From an uncultured Eubacterium sp. (lineage in GTDB: Bacteria; Bacillota; Clostridia; Oscillospirales; Acutalibacteraceae): a DNA stretch of 8,302 nucleotides. Both the position numbers and the translations under genes were made by a program. Numbering within the stretch: position 1 is the stretch's first letter; each line of letters begins with the position of its first letter. The notes beneath the pieces were generated by a model. The model was not told the origin of the DNA. It was given only the letters and a program-made list of their open reading frames with translations, and made no database searches. The stretch covers positions 1 through 8,302 of the forward strand of contig CAMFPZ010000030.1 in the NCBI GenBank assembly GCA_945979635.1, written 5' to 3'. Of the stretch, positions 1 to 6,507 are shown piece by piece.

Positions 1-53
1 CTGCCCGATACTTACAAAATTTGAAAAAAGGGAATACAAGCAGGAAATAAGTA
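1..53 (+). other. Left edge: possible tail of an upstream + strand gene
   Basis: All three forward frames are open from the window edge and then stop close to the next gene: frame 1 at 22-24, frame 2 at 59-61 and frame 3 at 48-50. Frame 2 would read as a charged tail ending in KQEISNE and overlap the next start by 8 nt. Frame 3 would end GNTSRK just inside the ribosome-binding site. Either could be the end of a co-directional gene, but 50-60 bases are too few to choose. No promoter is convincing here. The useful element is AGGAAA at 42-47, six bases before the ATG at 54. Confidence 0.3.
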
Positions 54-521
54 ATGAGTGAAAAGAATAATTACAAATTTTATAGATGTCTTTCGCCGAT
101 AACTGCTTCGGTTATTTTTGCTTTTGATATTGCAACTGTTGTTTTTTTCGTTAGTGCAATAAAAAAAATTATTGAAAAAGCGGACGGTTATAGAATAATC
201 TTTGTTATTATTATGGTAAGCTGTTGCGTTATCGCAGGTCTTGTAACGAAAGAAATAATGTCAAACGGCGTTAGATTTTTTGATGAATATGTTGAGTTTA
301 CAGGTCTTGATGATAACAACAAATTTGAATATGCAAATATCGAAAGGGTAGAGGGAATTAAGGATACAAAGGTTAGCTTGCGAAAGAACTTTGTAGATAG
401 GTATTCAAATATTATTATATATAACAATGACGGTTCGTGCGTTACAATCGCACTAGGATTGACAACAAAAAAGACATTAGATAGAATTATTTGTGAAATA
501 AATTCACATCTACACGCATAA
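54..521 (+). CDS. Small membrane protein of unknown function (two N-terminal helices plus a soluble beta-rich domain)
   Basis: I do not recognise a named family. The 155-residue product has two hydrophobic segments, at about residues 15-36 and 47-64, joined by a short charged loop. A polar C-terminal part of about 90 residues follows. Its alternating pattern (DEYVEF at 78-83, FEYANIERVE at 91-100, NIIIYNNDGS at 119-128) and terminal helix (residues 138-152) resemble bacterial PH-like domains that follow paired membrane helices. That resemblance is inference from pattern only. With two helices the C-terminal domain would lie on the same side as the N-terminus, probably the cytoplasm. The ATG at 54 is supported by AGGAAA six bases upstream. 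The gene looks more AT-rich than the - strand operon (not computed). Its last 60 bases contain a promoter-like sequence for the next gene. Confidence 0.8.
   Translation: MSEKNNYKFYRCLSPITASVIFAFDIATVVFFVSAIKKIIEKADGYRIIFVIIMVSCCVIAGLVTKEIMSNGVRFFDEYVEFTGLDDNNKFEYANIERVEGIKDTKVSLRKNFVDRYSNIIIYNNDGSCVTIALGLTTKKTLDRIICEINSHLHA
459..487 (+). promoter_or_regulatory. Promoter-like sequence inside the 3' end of the small membrane protein gene
   Basis: TTGACA at 459-464, identical to the sigma-A -35 consensus, is followed by exactly 17 bases and then TAGAAT at 482-487, one mismatch from TATAAT. Transcription would start near 494, giving a leader of about 90 nt to the phosphoesterase start at 586. 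The leader would contain the 523-553 palindrome. The match lies in coding sequence, where such motifs can occur by chance in AT-rich DNA, so activity is inferred. Confidence 0.45.
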
Positions 522-522
522 A

Positions 523-553
523 TGTACAACTAGGGACAGTCCCTGGTTGTACA
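523..553. repeat. 31-base near-perfect palindrome between two co-directional genes
   Basis: The left arm 523-537 and right arm 539-553 are complementary at 14 of 15 positions around a single central base at 538; the exception is a T/G pair at 531/545. The outer arms are TGTACAAC and GTTGTACA and the core is GGGACAGTCCC. It starts 2 nt after the stop of the membrane protein gene. No T-tract follows, so it is a poor intrinsic terminator. Possible identities are a REP-like element of the kind mobilised by IS200-like (RAYT) transposases, an operator for a dimeric regulator, or a leader hairpin for the next gene. No second copy is visible in this window. Confidence 0.75.
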
Positions 554-585
554 AGTTTGTGATAATGGATTATACGGAAAGTATT

Positions 586-1416
586 ATGAAGATATTGTTA
601 GTTGCGGATGTGCATTCGCGTCCGCTTGTGAAAAAGCATTCACTCGAAAGAACGCTCGTCGGTCTGAAGAACGCAATAGATAAAGCAAATGCAGATTTAA
701 TAGTGTTTTTAGGTGATATTGTTCACGGTCCAGATTTTCAAAAATCAACCGAGCCATACGAAAAATATCTTAGAAAAGTCCTTGATTTAACAGGCAAAAC
801 TCCGTTTGCAACAGTCTTCGGTAATCATGATGACGAATGTAATATTTCGAAGGACGAAATATTGAGCATTATCTCATCATATCCTAACTCCCTTACAAAG
901 GGCAGAAATTATGTCCTTGATGTTATGGATGAGAAGCTGCTGTTTATTGACAGCGGCTCATATTATGATGGCGACGAAAGCTATTATGATATTGTTGATG
1001 AAGCGACTGTTGAGTGGGCACTCGGCGAAATAAAGGGAACAAATGCGATTTTGTTTCAGCATATTATTGTTCCGGATATTATGACAATCTGTGACGAAAA
1101 GCCGTATTTCGTGCCTTTTTGGGCATATGGTGATAAGAAAGCTGTTCGCTTCAAGAAGGGAATAAAGTATATCGGCAGAATGAGAGAACACCCTTGTCCG
1201 CCGAGAATTATGACAACCGAGCTAAAAAGGCTTTCGCCATATCTTAAGGGAATGTGCTTCGGCCACGACCACTTGAATGATTTTGAGCTGGAGTTGAACG
1301 GAACGAGAATTATTCAATGCCCGGGTGCAGGTTATTGCTGCTACGATAATCATTTCCGTTCGAGCGTAAAGCTACTCGATACTCAAACAATGCAAACAAA
1401 AATCATATACTATTAA
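586..1416 (+). CDS. Cytosolic calcineurin-like metallophosphoesterase
   Basis: This 276-residue protein belongs to the binuclear-metal phosphoesterase superfamily, which hydrolyses phosphate mono- or diesters; the substrate cannot be told from sequence. The metal-binding motifs are all present and in order: D8-x-H10 (ADVHSRP), GDI with D44, GNHD with N80 and H81, H159 (FQHI), and GHDH with H227 and H229. There is no signal peptide or membrane segment, so it is probably cytosolic. I chose the ATG at 586 because the protein then begins with the family's usual MKILLVADVH strand, and GGAAAG lies at 576-581. An in-frame TTG at 547 falls inside the palindrome and an ATG at 565 has no ribosome-binding site, so the longer forms are unlikely. 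The YCCYDNHF segment near residues 250-257 is cysteine-rich. The gene converges on a related phosphoesterase across a shared terminator. Confidence 0.9.
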   Translation: MKILLVADVHSRPLVKKHSLERTLVGLKNAIDKANADLIVFLGDIVHGPDFQKSTEPYEKYLRKVLDLTGKTPFATVFGNHDDECNISKDEILSIISSYPNSLTKGRNYVLDVMDEKLLFIDSGSYYDGDESYYDIVDEATVEWALGEIKGTNAILFQHIIVPDIMTICDEKPYFVPFWAYGDKKAVRFKKGIKYIGRMREHPCPPRIMTTELKRLSPYLKGMCFGHDHLNDFELELNGTRIIQCPGAGYCCYDNHFRSSVKLLDTQTMQTKIIYY

Positions 1417-1467
1417 AAAAGAAAATCCTCCGAAATTTAGGATAACCAATTTCGGAGGATTTCTTTT
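1417..1467. terminator. Bidirectional intrinsic terminator between convergent phosphoesterase genes
   Basis: A perfect 15-bp stem (1423-1437 with 1448-1462) encloses a 10-base loop. On the + strand it is followed by TTTCTTTT (1460-1467). On the - strand the A-run at 1415-1425 reads as a T-rich tract after the hairpin. It lies directly after the + gene stop at 1416 and just before the - gene stop at 1469, so it can end both transcripts. The GC core of the stem is TCCTCCG with CGGAGGA. Confidence 0.92.
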
Positions 1468-1468
1468 A

Positions 1469-2689
1469 TTATTCATAATATGGGGACATAGTTACCTGCT
1501 CTTTTTCGAGAATTGGTTGATACTTGTCATCATAGTAGTTGCTCTGCTCAATTTTGAACGAACCGTTTGGAGATACTGTGATGGTCTGGCATCCTCTCTG
1601 TGAACCGAACTTATCAAGCTCGTCGTATGCAAGGTAGTCAATAGATGGACTGTAGGAAAGATGAACGCCTTTATAGTTTAGTGCAAAATTGTTTAGATGG
1701 TCGTGACCGAAGAAAATACCCTGTGTTGAGCCCAGCTCAACGACTTTGTCGAATAAGCCGTAGTTATACATACTTGGAAAAACAACAGGCTCGTGCTCTC
1801 CGAAATCACCATAGGTATATTTTACATTTTCCGTATTCTCGAATCCGTTATCGCGATATTCATTGTATGCCGAAAGCATTTCATAAGGCGGAATGTGGAA
1901 GAACATAAGTGATTTTGGCGTAATACCATAGTTTTGCTCGGTTAATTTTTTTATTTCATTTTCGTACCAAGCAACTTGGTTTTTGTGTACGCAATCATAT
2001 TTCCAATCTATTCCGAAAATATCGCCGTCAACATATGAATGGCTGTCGAGCATAACGAACGCCTGAGTGATTTGTCCCGTTGATTTTTTAACCTTTACTA
2101 TATAGTTTCCGTATCCGTCAACCTCGTCATCGCCTGCTTGAAAAAGGCAGTGGGGATATTTCTCCTTGTTTGAATAGAGGTTAGAAATGCTTTTTCTCGA
2201 ATAATAACTGTACGCCTCTGTGTCGTGATTACCGAACGAAAGACACCAATATACTCCGAGCTGCTCCATAAGCTGTGCAAAGAGCTTAGCACCGTTCTTA
2301 TTATTGAGCGTTCCGGCCTGGTGAGGAACAGGGAATGCAATGTCCCCTGTAACGATAACTAAATCGGGCTTTTCCTCTCTTATCATTGCCTCAATGGCAT
2401 TGAGAGCCATTTTGTCCTCTTCCTTGCTGATGAAGCCGGCACCGATGTGAATATCCGTCAGTTGCATTACTTTTATGTCATTATCCGTCGTAAAGGTGTA
2501 GTACCCGTCGAGATCGTCGATTGTCGGGTTGAGCCCGGCATTTTCAACAGGAGCAACATTTGATATAAAATCCTTGCTGGATTTTATGGAATCGTAATTT
2601 GCAATTGCTACTCCGATTAAAAAAATTGCTATTATAGTTGCTAAACATAGCAATACCTTCAAGAAAATATTTTTAACTTTTGATGCCAT
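1469..2689 (-). CDS. Membrane-anchored metallophosphoesterase (purple acid phosphatase-like / calcineurin-like)
   Basis: The 406-residue protein starts with a lysine-containing N-terminus and a hydrophobic segment at about residues 8-30 with no clear cleavage site or lipobox. It is probably held in the membrane with its catalytic domain outside. The catalytic motifs are complete: D79-x-H81 (LTDIHIG), GD with D116, GNHD with N154 and H155, FFH with H265, and GHDH with H329 and H331. The domain layout, with a long region between GNHD and the third motif, resembles bacterial and eukaryotic phosphoesterases annotated as probable inactive purple acid phosphatase 29-like; that comparison is from memory. 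The substrate is unknown. It is the last gene of the - strand operon, starting 24 nt after the metG stop, with AAAGGAA upstream of its ATG. It shares the GHDHLN motif and downstream pattern with the convergent cytosolic phosphoesterase, suggesting common ancestry. Confidence 0.9.
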   Translation of the reverse strand: MASKVKNIFLKVLLCLATIIAIFLIGVAIANYDSIKSSKDFISNVAPVENAGLNPTIDDLDGYYTFTTDNDIKVMQLTDIHIGAGFISKEEDKMALNAIEAMIREEKPDLVIVTGDIAFPVPHQAGTLNNKNGAKLFAQLMEQLGVYWCLSFGNHDTEAYSYYSRKSISNLYSNKEKYPHCLFQAGDDEVDGYGNYIVKVKKSTGQITQAFVMLDSHSYVDGDIFGIDWKYDCVHKNQVAWYENEIKKLTEQNYGITPKSLMFFHIPPYEMLSAYNEYRDNGFENTENVKYTYGDFGEHEPVVFPSMYNYGLFDKVVELGSTQGIFFGHDHLNNFALNYKGVHLSYSPSIDYLAYDELDKFGSQRGCQTITVSPNGSFKIEQSNYYDDKYQPILEKEQVTMSPYYE

Positions 2690-2713
2690 AAAAATTTTCC
2701 TTTATTTAGGTCA

Positions 2714-4657
2714 TTATCTGATTCTTGTTCCGGCAGGCATATCCACGAAAACAACCTTAACATCATTTTCGCTGACATCACCGGCGAGCAGCATTCCGTT
2801 GCTCATTTCACCGCAGAGCTTTGCCGACTTAAGATTTGCAACGATGATTACGCTCTTTCCGATAAGCTCCTCCGGCTTATACCATGGTGCAATGCCTGAT
2901 ACAATCTGGCGTGGCTCAACCGAGCCGTCATTAACCTGGAGCTTTAGAAGCTTCTTTGCCTTTTTAATTGGCTCGCATTCTGTTATTTTTGCAACTCGAA
3001 GTTCAACCTTTGAAAAGTCGTCGAACTCAATTTGAGCAATTCCTTCAATCTCCTTTGGCTTTGCAGCCTCTTCAGCCTTTGCAGCCTCCTCCTGCTTTGC
3101 GGCAATATCAGCAAGCATCCTTTCAGCATCAATTCTCGCAAATAATGCCTTTGCCTCGCCTACGCTTTTGCCTGCCTCAAGACCGCCGAAGCTCTCAAGA
3201 GTTTCATAGTCCTTGAGCTCGCAATTTAGCTGTGCAAAAATCTTATCGGATGTTTCAGGCATAAACGGTGAAAGAAGAATAGCAATATATCTGATTGCCT
3301 CGAGAAGATTGTAGAGGACAGTACCGAGTCTTTCACGCTTGCTTTCGTCCTTTGCGAGTGCCCAAGGTGCGGTTTCGTCAATGTATTTGTTCGATCGCTT
3401 TGCAAGGTTAAGAACAGCCTCAACAGCGTCTGCAACACGATATGTTTCGAAGTATTTTTCAACATTCTTAACGGTCGAGAGAGCAAAGCTCTTGAGTTCC
3501 TCGTCGATTGCCTCGGGTGCATTCGGATTTTGAATAACGCCGTCGAAATACTTGTTTTGCATTGCAATAGTTCTGTTTACAAGATTTCCGAAGGTGTTTG
3601 CAAGGTCGGAGTTGTAACGCTCGATGATTGTTTCGTATGTGATGGAGCCATCCGATGCATAAGGCATTTCGGATACGAGATAGTATCTTACTGCATCAAC
3701 ACCTAAAAGATTCACTAAATCGTCGGCATAAATAACATTTCCTCTTGATTTGCTCATTTTGTCCTCGCCGAAGAGAAGCCAAGGATGACCGAATACCTGC
3801 TTCGGAAGAGGCTCGCCCAATGCCATTAGCATAATAGGCCAATAGATTGTATGGAAACGAACGATGTCCTTACCGATAATATGAACATCGGCAGGCCAGT
3901 ATTTTTTGTACATATCCGATGAGCCGTCGGGATCATAACCCAATGCTGTAATATAGTTTGAAAGTGCATCAATCCAAACATATACAACATGGTTGTCGTC
4001 GAAATCAACAGGAATGCCCCATTTGAAGCTTGTTCTCGAAACACAGAGATCCTGAAGACCCGGCTTGATGAAATTGTTGAGCATTTCTTTTTTTCTCGCT
4101 TCAGGATAAATGAAGTTTTCATTTTGTTCGATAAAATCTTCTAATTGCTTTTGATATTTTGAAAGCTTGAGGAAATATGCCTCCTCCTTTGCCGGCTTAA
4201 CCTCTCTGCCGCAGTCGGGGCATTTTCCGTCAACAAGCTGGCTCTCTGTCCAGAAGCTTTCACAGGGAGTACAGTACATACCCTCGTAGCATCCCTTATA
4301 TATATCGCCCTGTTCGTAAAGCTTTTTGAAAATCTTTTGTACGGTCTTTTCGTGATATTCATCGGTTGTACGGATAAAGTGGTCGTATTTTGTGTTGAGT
4401 AAATCGCAAATGCCCTTGATTTCTGCCGAAACCTTATCAACATATTCCTTTGGAGTTACGCCGGCTGTCTTTGCGTATTCCTCAATTTTCTGACCGTGCT
4501 CGTCTGTGCCTGTGAGCATAAAAACATCATAGCCCTGCAATCTCTTGTATCTGGCAATTGCATCTGTTAGCACGATTTCGTAGCTGTTACCGATATGTGG
4601 CTTTCTTGAAGTATAGGCAATAGCTGTTGTAATATAAAACTTTCCTTTATTTGCCAT
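2714..4657 (-). CDS. metG: Methionyl-tRNA synthetase with C-terminal tRNA-binding domain
   Basis: This cytosolic class I enzyme joins methionine to tRNA-Met using ATP. The HIGH-type motif is HIGN at 21-24 and the KMSKS motif is exact at 300-304. The TGTDEHG block is at 49-55. The connective region carries two CxxC pairs (C129/C132 and C146/C149) able to bind zinc. The stretch around W254 and GKDIVRFH is typical of the active site. The helical anticodon-binding domain covers about 340-500. A charged Ala/Glu/Lys linker (about 508-540) leads to a C-terminal OB-fold tRNA-binding domain of the Trbp111/EMAP-II type (about 543-647), ending in the family's usual SNGMLLAG and PAGTRIR patterns. The length of 647 matches the long Bacillus-type form. 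AAAGGAG sits seven bases before the ATG. Only 15 nt separate it from the upstream gene, so there is no room for a T-box leader; expression must come from the operon promoter or one inside an upstream gene. Confidence 0.98.
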   Translation of the reverse strand: MANKGKFYITTAIAYTSRKPHIGNSYEIVLTDAIARYKRLQGYDVFMLTGTDEHGQKIEEYAKTAGVTPKEYVDKVSAEIKGICDLLNTKYDHFIRTTDEYHEKTVQKIFKKLYEQGDIYKGCYEGMYCTPCESFWTESQLVDGKCPDCGREVKPAKEEAYFLKLSKYQKQLEDFIEQNENFIYPEARKKEMLNNFIKPGLQDLCVSRTSFKWGIPVDFDDNHVVYVWIDALSNYITALGYDPDGSSDMYKKYWPADVHIIGKDIVRFHTIYWPIMLMALGEPLPKQVFGHPWLLFGEDKMSKSRGNVIYADDLVNLLGVDAVRYYLVSEMPYASDGSITYETIIERYNSDLANTFGNLVNRTIAMQNKYFDGVIQNPNAPEAIDEELKSFALSTVKNVEKYFETYRVADAVEAVLNLAKRSNKYIDETAPWALAKDESKRERLGTVLYNLLEAIRYIAILLSPFMPETSDKIFAQLNCELKDYETLESFGGLEAGKSVGEAKALFARIDAERMLADIAAKQEEAAKAEEAAKPKEIEGIAQIEFDDFSKVELRVAKITECEPIKKAKKLLKLQVNDGSVEPRQIVSGIAPWYKPEELIGKSVIIVANLKSAKLCGEMSNGMLLAGDVSENDVKVVFVDMPAGTRIR

Positions 4658-4672
4658 AATTTTCTCCTTTTG

Positions 4673-5290
4673 TTATTTGTTGATTTCCTTTGTAATTTCT
4701 GTTGACTTGCCCTTTTTGTCAGTCTGGATAGCCTTACCCGAATAAAGATTTACTATTACGCGATATTCAATATTTGTTTTTTCGTCATCGTTTGCGAAAA
4801 CCGCAAAGGCTATATTGTCTGTGTCCTTGTTGTTTGGTTCATCATAGTTTACTATATATTTTTCGCCGTAATATTCCTGAAGCCTGTATAGTGCCAGAGA
4901 ATTAGTAAGGGCATATTCGTCTAGCGGAACATCGGGCGTTACGATTGCAGTGTCCGGCGAATTAGTGGTGAATTGAGTTGTTGTTTCTGTGACCTTTTCA
5001 GTCGTCACTGCACTATTTGAATTGCCGGAGTTCTTGTCGTTATTCTTTTTTGATGTTGTGTTTTCGCCCTGTGTATCAGGATTTTTTGTTACAGGATTTT
5101 TGCTGTCGTCGAGTAGAGTTACGGCGTTTCCGTTTTCGTCTATGATAGTAACATATTCCGTCTCGTCTGCGATTTTTTGGGCGTTATTGTTGCTCTTTGT
5201 CGCAAAAATAACCGCCACGATGATTGCCGCAATCAAGACAGCAGCTGCGAGGATTATGGCTATCCTTTTCTTCTTATCAAATTGATTCAT
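4673..5290 (-). CDS. Membrane-anchored extracellular protein of unknown function with Thr/Asn-rich linker
   Basis: I do not recognise a named family. The 205-residue protein has a short basic N-terminus (KKKR at 6-9), one strongly hydrophobic helix at about 9-30, and then an outside part. Residues 45-62 (ETEYVTIIDENGNAVTLL) look like a small beta unit of a type often seen in ruminococcal surface proteins. About 62-118 is a low-complexity linker rich in Asn, Thr, Lys and Ser. About 124-200 is a compact domain with a predicted helix (SLALYRLQEYYGE) followed by strands. The RVIVNLYSGKAIQT piece at 177-190 is reminiscent of a PepSY-like repeat, which is weak inference. AAAGGAT precedes the ATG by a few bases. 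It lies 21 nt after nagB and 15 nt before metG, so it is probably co-transcribed with both. Confidence 0.85.
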   Translation of the reverse strand: MNQFDKKKRIAIILAAAVLIAAIIVAVIFATKSNNNAQKIADETEYVTIIDENGNAVTLLDDSKNPVTKNPDTQGENTTSKKNNDKNSGNSNSAVTTEKVTETTTQFTTNSPDTAIVTPDVPLDEYALTNSLALYRLQEYYGEKYIVNYDEPNNKDTDNIAFAVFANDDEKTNIEYRVIVNLYSGKAIQTDKKGKSTEITKEINK

Positions 5291-5311
5291 ATATCCTTTT
5301 GCCCCTTCTGA

Positions 5312-6037
5312 TTAAAGCAACGAAGCTGCACCATTGTCGAGCATAAGCGTAACATCGGTATGGAACTGTAAAACAGAAGCAGGGCATTGGGGCGTAACAT
5401 TACCGTCGATGAGCTGCTTTATTGCCTTTGCCTTTTGCTCACCGATTGCGATGATGAGGATTCTCTTTGCCTGCATTATTGAACCTATACCCATAGTTAA
5501 TGCTCTTGTCGGCACCTCTTCGATTGAATTAAAAAATCTTGAATTATCCTTGATTGTGCTTTCTTTGAGCTCAACGATGTGGCTCCAACGCTGAAAGCTG
5601 TCGGCAGGCTCGTTGAACGCGATATGACCGTTTGAGCCGATGCCCAAAAGCTGAATATCTATTCCGCCGCTTTTTCTGATTTTCTTTTCGTATTCCTTAC
5701 ATTCAGACTCTAAATCCTTTGCGTTTCCGTCGAGGAAGTTGATGTTTTCCTCAGGAATATTTATGTAATCAAAAAGGTTTTCGTGCATAAAGGAGTGGTA
5801 ACTGTTCTTGTCTTTTACATCAAGATGAACATATTCGTCGAGGTTGAAGGTTGTAACCTGTGAAAAATCAACGGCACCCTTGTTGTATAACTCTATCATA
5901 TGCTTGTAGGCTCTGACAGGAGTTGAGCCTGTTGCAAGACCGAGTACACTGTTCGGCTTTTGCAAAACCTGACCGCACATATAGTAGCCTGCGGCGATTC
6001 CGATTTGTTCTTCTGTGTCAAATGTGAGTATATTCAT
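5312..6037 (-). CDS. nagB: Glucosamine-6-phosphate deaminase
   Basis: This cytosolic enzyme converts glucosamine 6-phosphate to fructose 6-phosphate and ammonia, feeding amino sugars into glycolysis. The 241-residue protein carries the phosphate-binding LGLATGSTP (32-40), NLDEY with catalytic D67, and GIGSNGHIAFNEP (132-144) with H138 and E143. The position matching E. coli Asp141 is Asn136; this is common in the short Firmicute enzymes and does not by itself suggest loss of activity. The length matches the Bacillus type of about 242 residues, shorter than the 266-residue allosteric E. coli enzyme, so GlcNAc-6-P activation is less likely. Its ATG overlaps the stop of the VanZ-like gene by one base, which points to translational coupling. 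No nagA, nagE or NagR-type gene is visible in the window. Confidence 0.97.
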   Translation of the reverse strand: MNILTFDTEEQIGIAAGYYMCGQVLQKPNSVLGLATGSTPVRAYKHMIELYNKGAVDFSQVTTFNLDEYVHLDVKDKNSYHSFMHENLFDYINIPEENINFLDGNAKDLESECKEYEKKIRKSGGIDIQLLGIGSNGHIAFNEPADSFQRWSHIVELKESTIKDNSRFFNSIEEVPTRALTMGIGSIMQAKRILIIAIGEQKAKAIKQLIDGNVTPQCPASVLQFHTDVTLMLDNGAASLL

Positions 6038-6507
6038 TATTTTTTCCTCCTGTTATTTGAGTTTGACCTGAGTCGGTCAATAATAAAGTACAAAATTAAA
6101 AATATGAGCAGTCCTGTGACGGCACCTGCTGTATCAATCAGCCAGTCTGTTAGCTGACAGCTTCTCCCGTCAACAAAAATTTGGTGCACCTCATCGGTTA
6201 TTGCATATAGTGAAGAAGCTCCTGTTGCAATAAATTTTCTTGTTTTGCCGTATGAAAAGTATAGAGCTGCGTTCGTGAGCAGGCTTAATCCGAGAAATTC
6301 CGAAAAATGAGCAAGCTTTCGAACGATATAATCCGTCGTTGTGCTAACGCCGAAGATGCTCTCTAAAATCCTGCGAATAAATCCGCTTTGTTGTGACGAA
6401 ATGTCTGCCGGTCGTGAACTGAAATAGAATATTACCGCCATACATATCGCAACACAGCACCAAAGAAAAACAGCAAGTCTCTTATTTTGTCTATTCTCTT
6501 TCGGCAT
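6037..6507 (-). CDS. VanZ-like family membrane protein
   Basis: The 156-residue protein has the layout of the VanZ-like family: a basic N-terminus, hydrophobic segments at about 11-28, 65-85, 91-104 and 123-145, and a basic C-terminal tail. Family signatures are visible: FYFSSRPA at 27-34, VRKLAHFSEF at 62-71 with H67 and E70, and DEVHQIFVDGR at 105-115 followed by DWLIDTAG at 121-128. VanZ itself gives low-level teicoplanin resistance by an unresolved mechanism, but most chromosomal members have no known role, so a resistance function should not be assumed. The start codon lies inside the end of the solute-binding protein gene (17-nt overlap in another frame), with the purine-rich AGGAAGGGTGAG ahead of it. 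The last base of its stop codon is the first base of the nagB ATG. Confidence 0.92.
   Translation of the reverse strand: MPKENRQNKRLAVFLWCCVAICMAVIFYFSSRPADISSQQSGFIRRILESIFGVSTTTDYIVRKLAHFSEFLGLSLLTNAALYFSYGKTRKFIATGASSLYAITDEVHQIFVDGRSCQLTDWLIDTAGAVTGLLIFLILYFIIDRLRSNSNNRRKK
6045..6051 (-). promoter_or_regulatory. Strong ribosome-binding site of nagB inside the end of the VanZ-like gene
   Basis: On the - strand AGGAGGA lies seven bases before the nagB ATG at 6037. It sits within the last codons of the upstream gene, whose TAA shares its final A with the ATG (TAATG). This fixes the nagB start and lets terminating ribosomes re-initiate at once. Confidence 0.85.

Noticed and set aside
188..529. 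A 113-codon open frame on the - strand opposite the small membrane protein gene
   Set aside because: It is antisense to a gene with good start, ribosome-binding site and membrane-protein pattern. Its own product shows no recognisable domain.
523..553. Palindrome as an intrinsic terminator of the first gene
   Set aside because: No run of T follows on either strand, and the hairpin has almost no loop. A dyad or repeat explanation fits better.
547..585. Longer start (TTG at 547 or ATG at 565) for the + strand phosphoesterase
   Set aside because: The TTG lies inside the palindrome arm and neither site has a ribosome-binding sequence. The extra 13 residues would precede the usual first strand of the family, which starts cleanly at the ATG at 586.
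1480..1495. GGGGACATAG as a second copy of the palindrome core
   Set aside because: Only GGGACA is shared, there is no complementary arm, and the bases are C-terminal codons of the - strand phosphoesterase.
2968..3216. A + strand open frame encoding a Gln/Leu/Pro-rich peptide opposite metG
   Set aside because: It mirrors the repetitive Ala/Glu/Lys linker codons of metG; the low-complexity product is a by-product of that repeat.
5627..5630. Asn136 in NagB in place of the E. coli catalytic Asp as a sign of a dead enzyme
   Set aside because: Short Firmicute NagB proteins commonly have Asn here, and the other key residues (D67, H138, E143) are intact.
6037..6507. Glycopeptide resistance gene call for the VanZ-like protein
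   Set aside because: No vanA/B/H/X/R/S-type genes are nearby, and most chromosomal VanZ-like proteins have no demonstrated resistance role.
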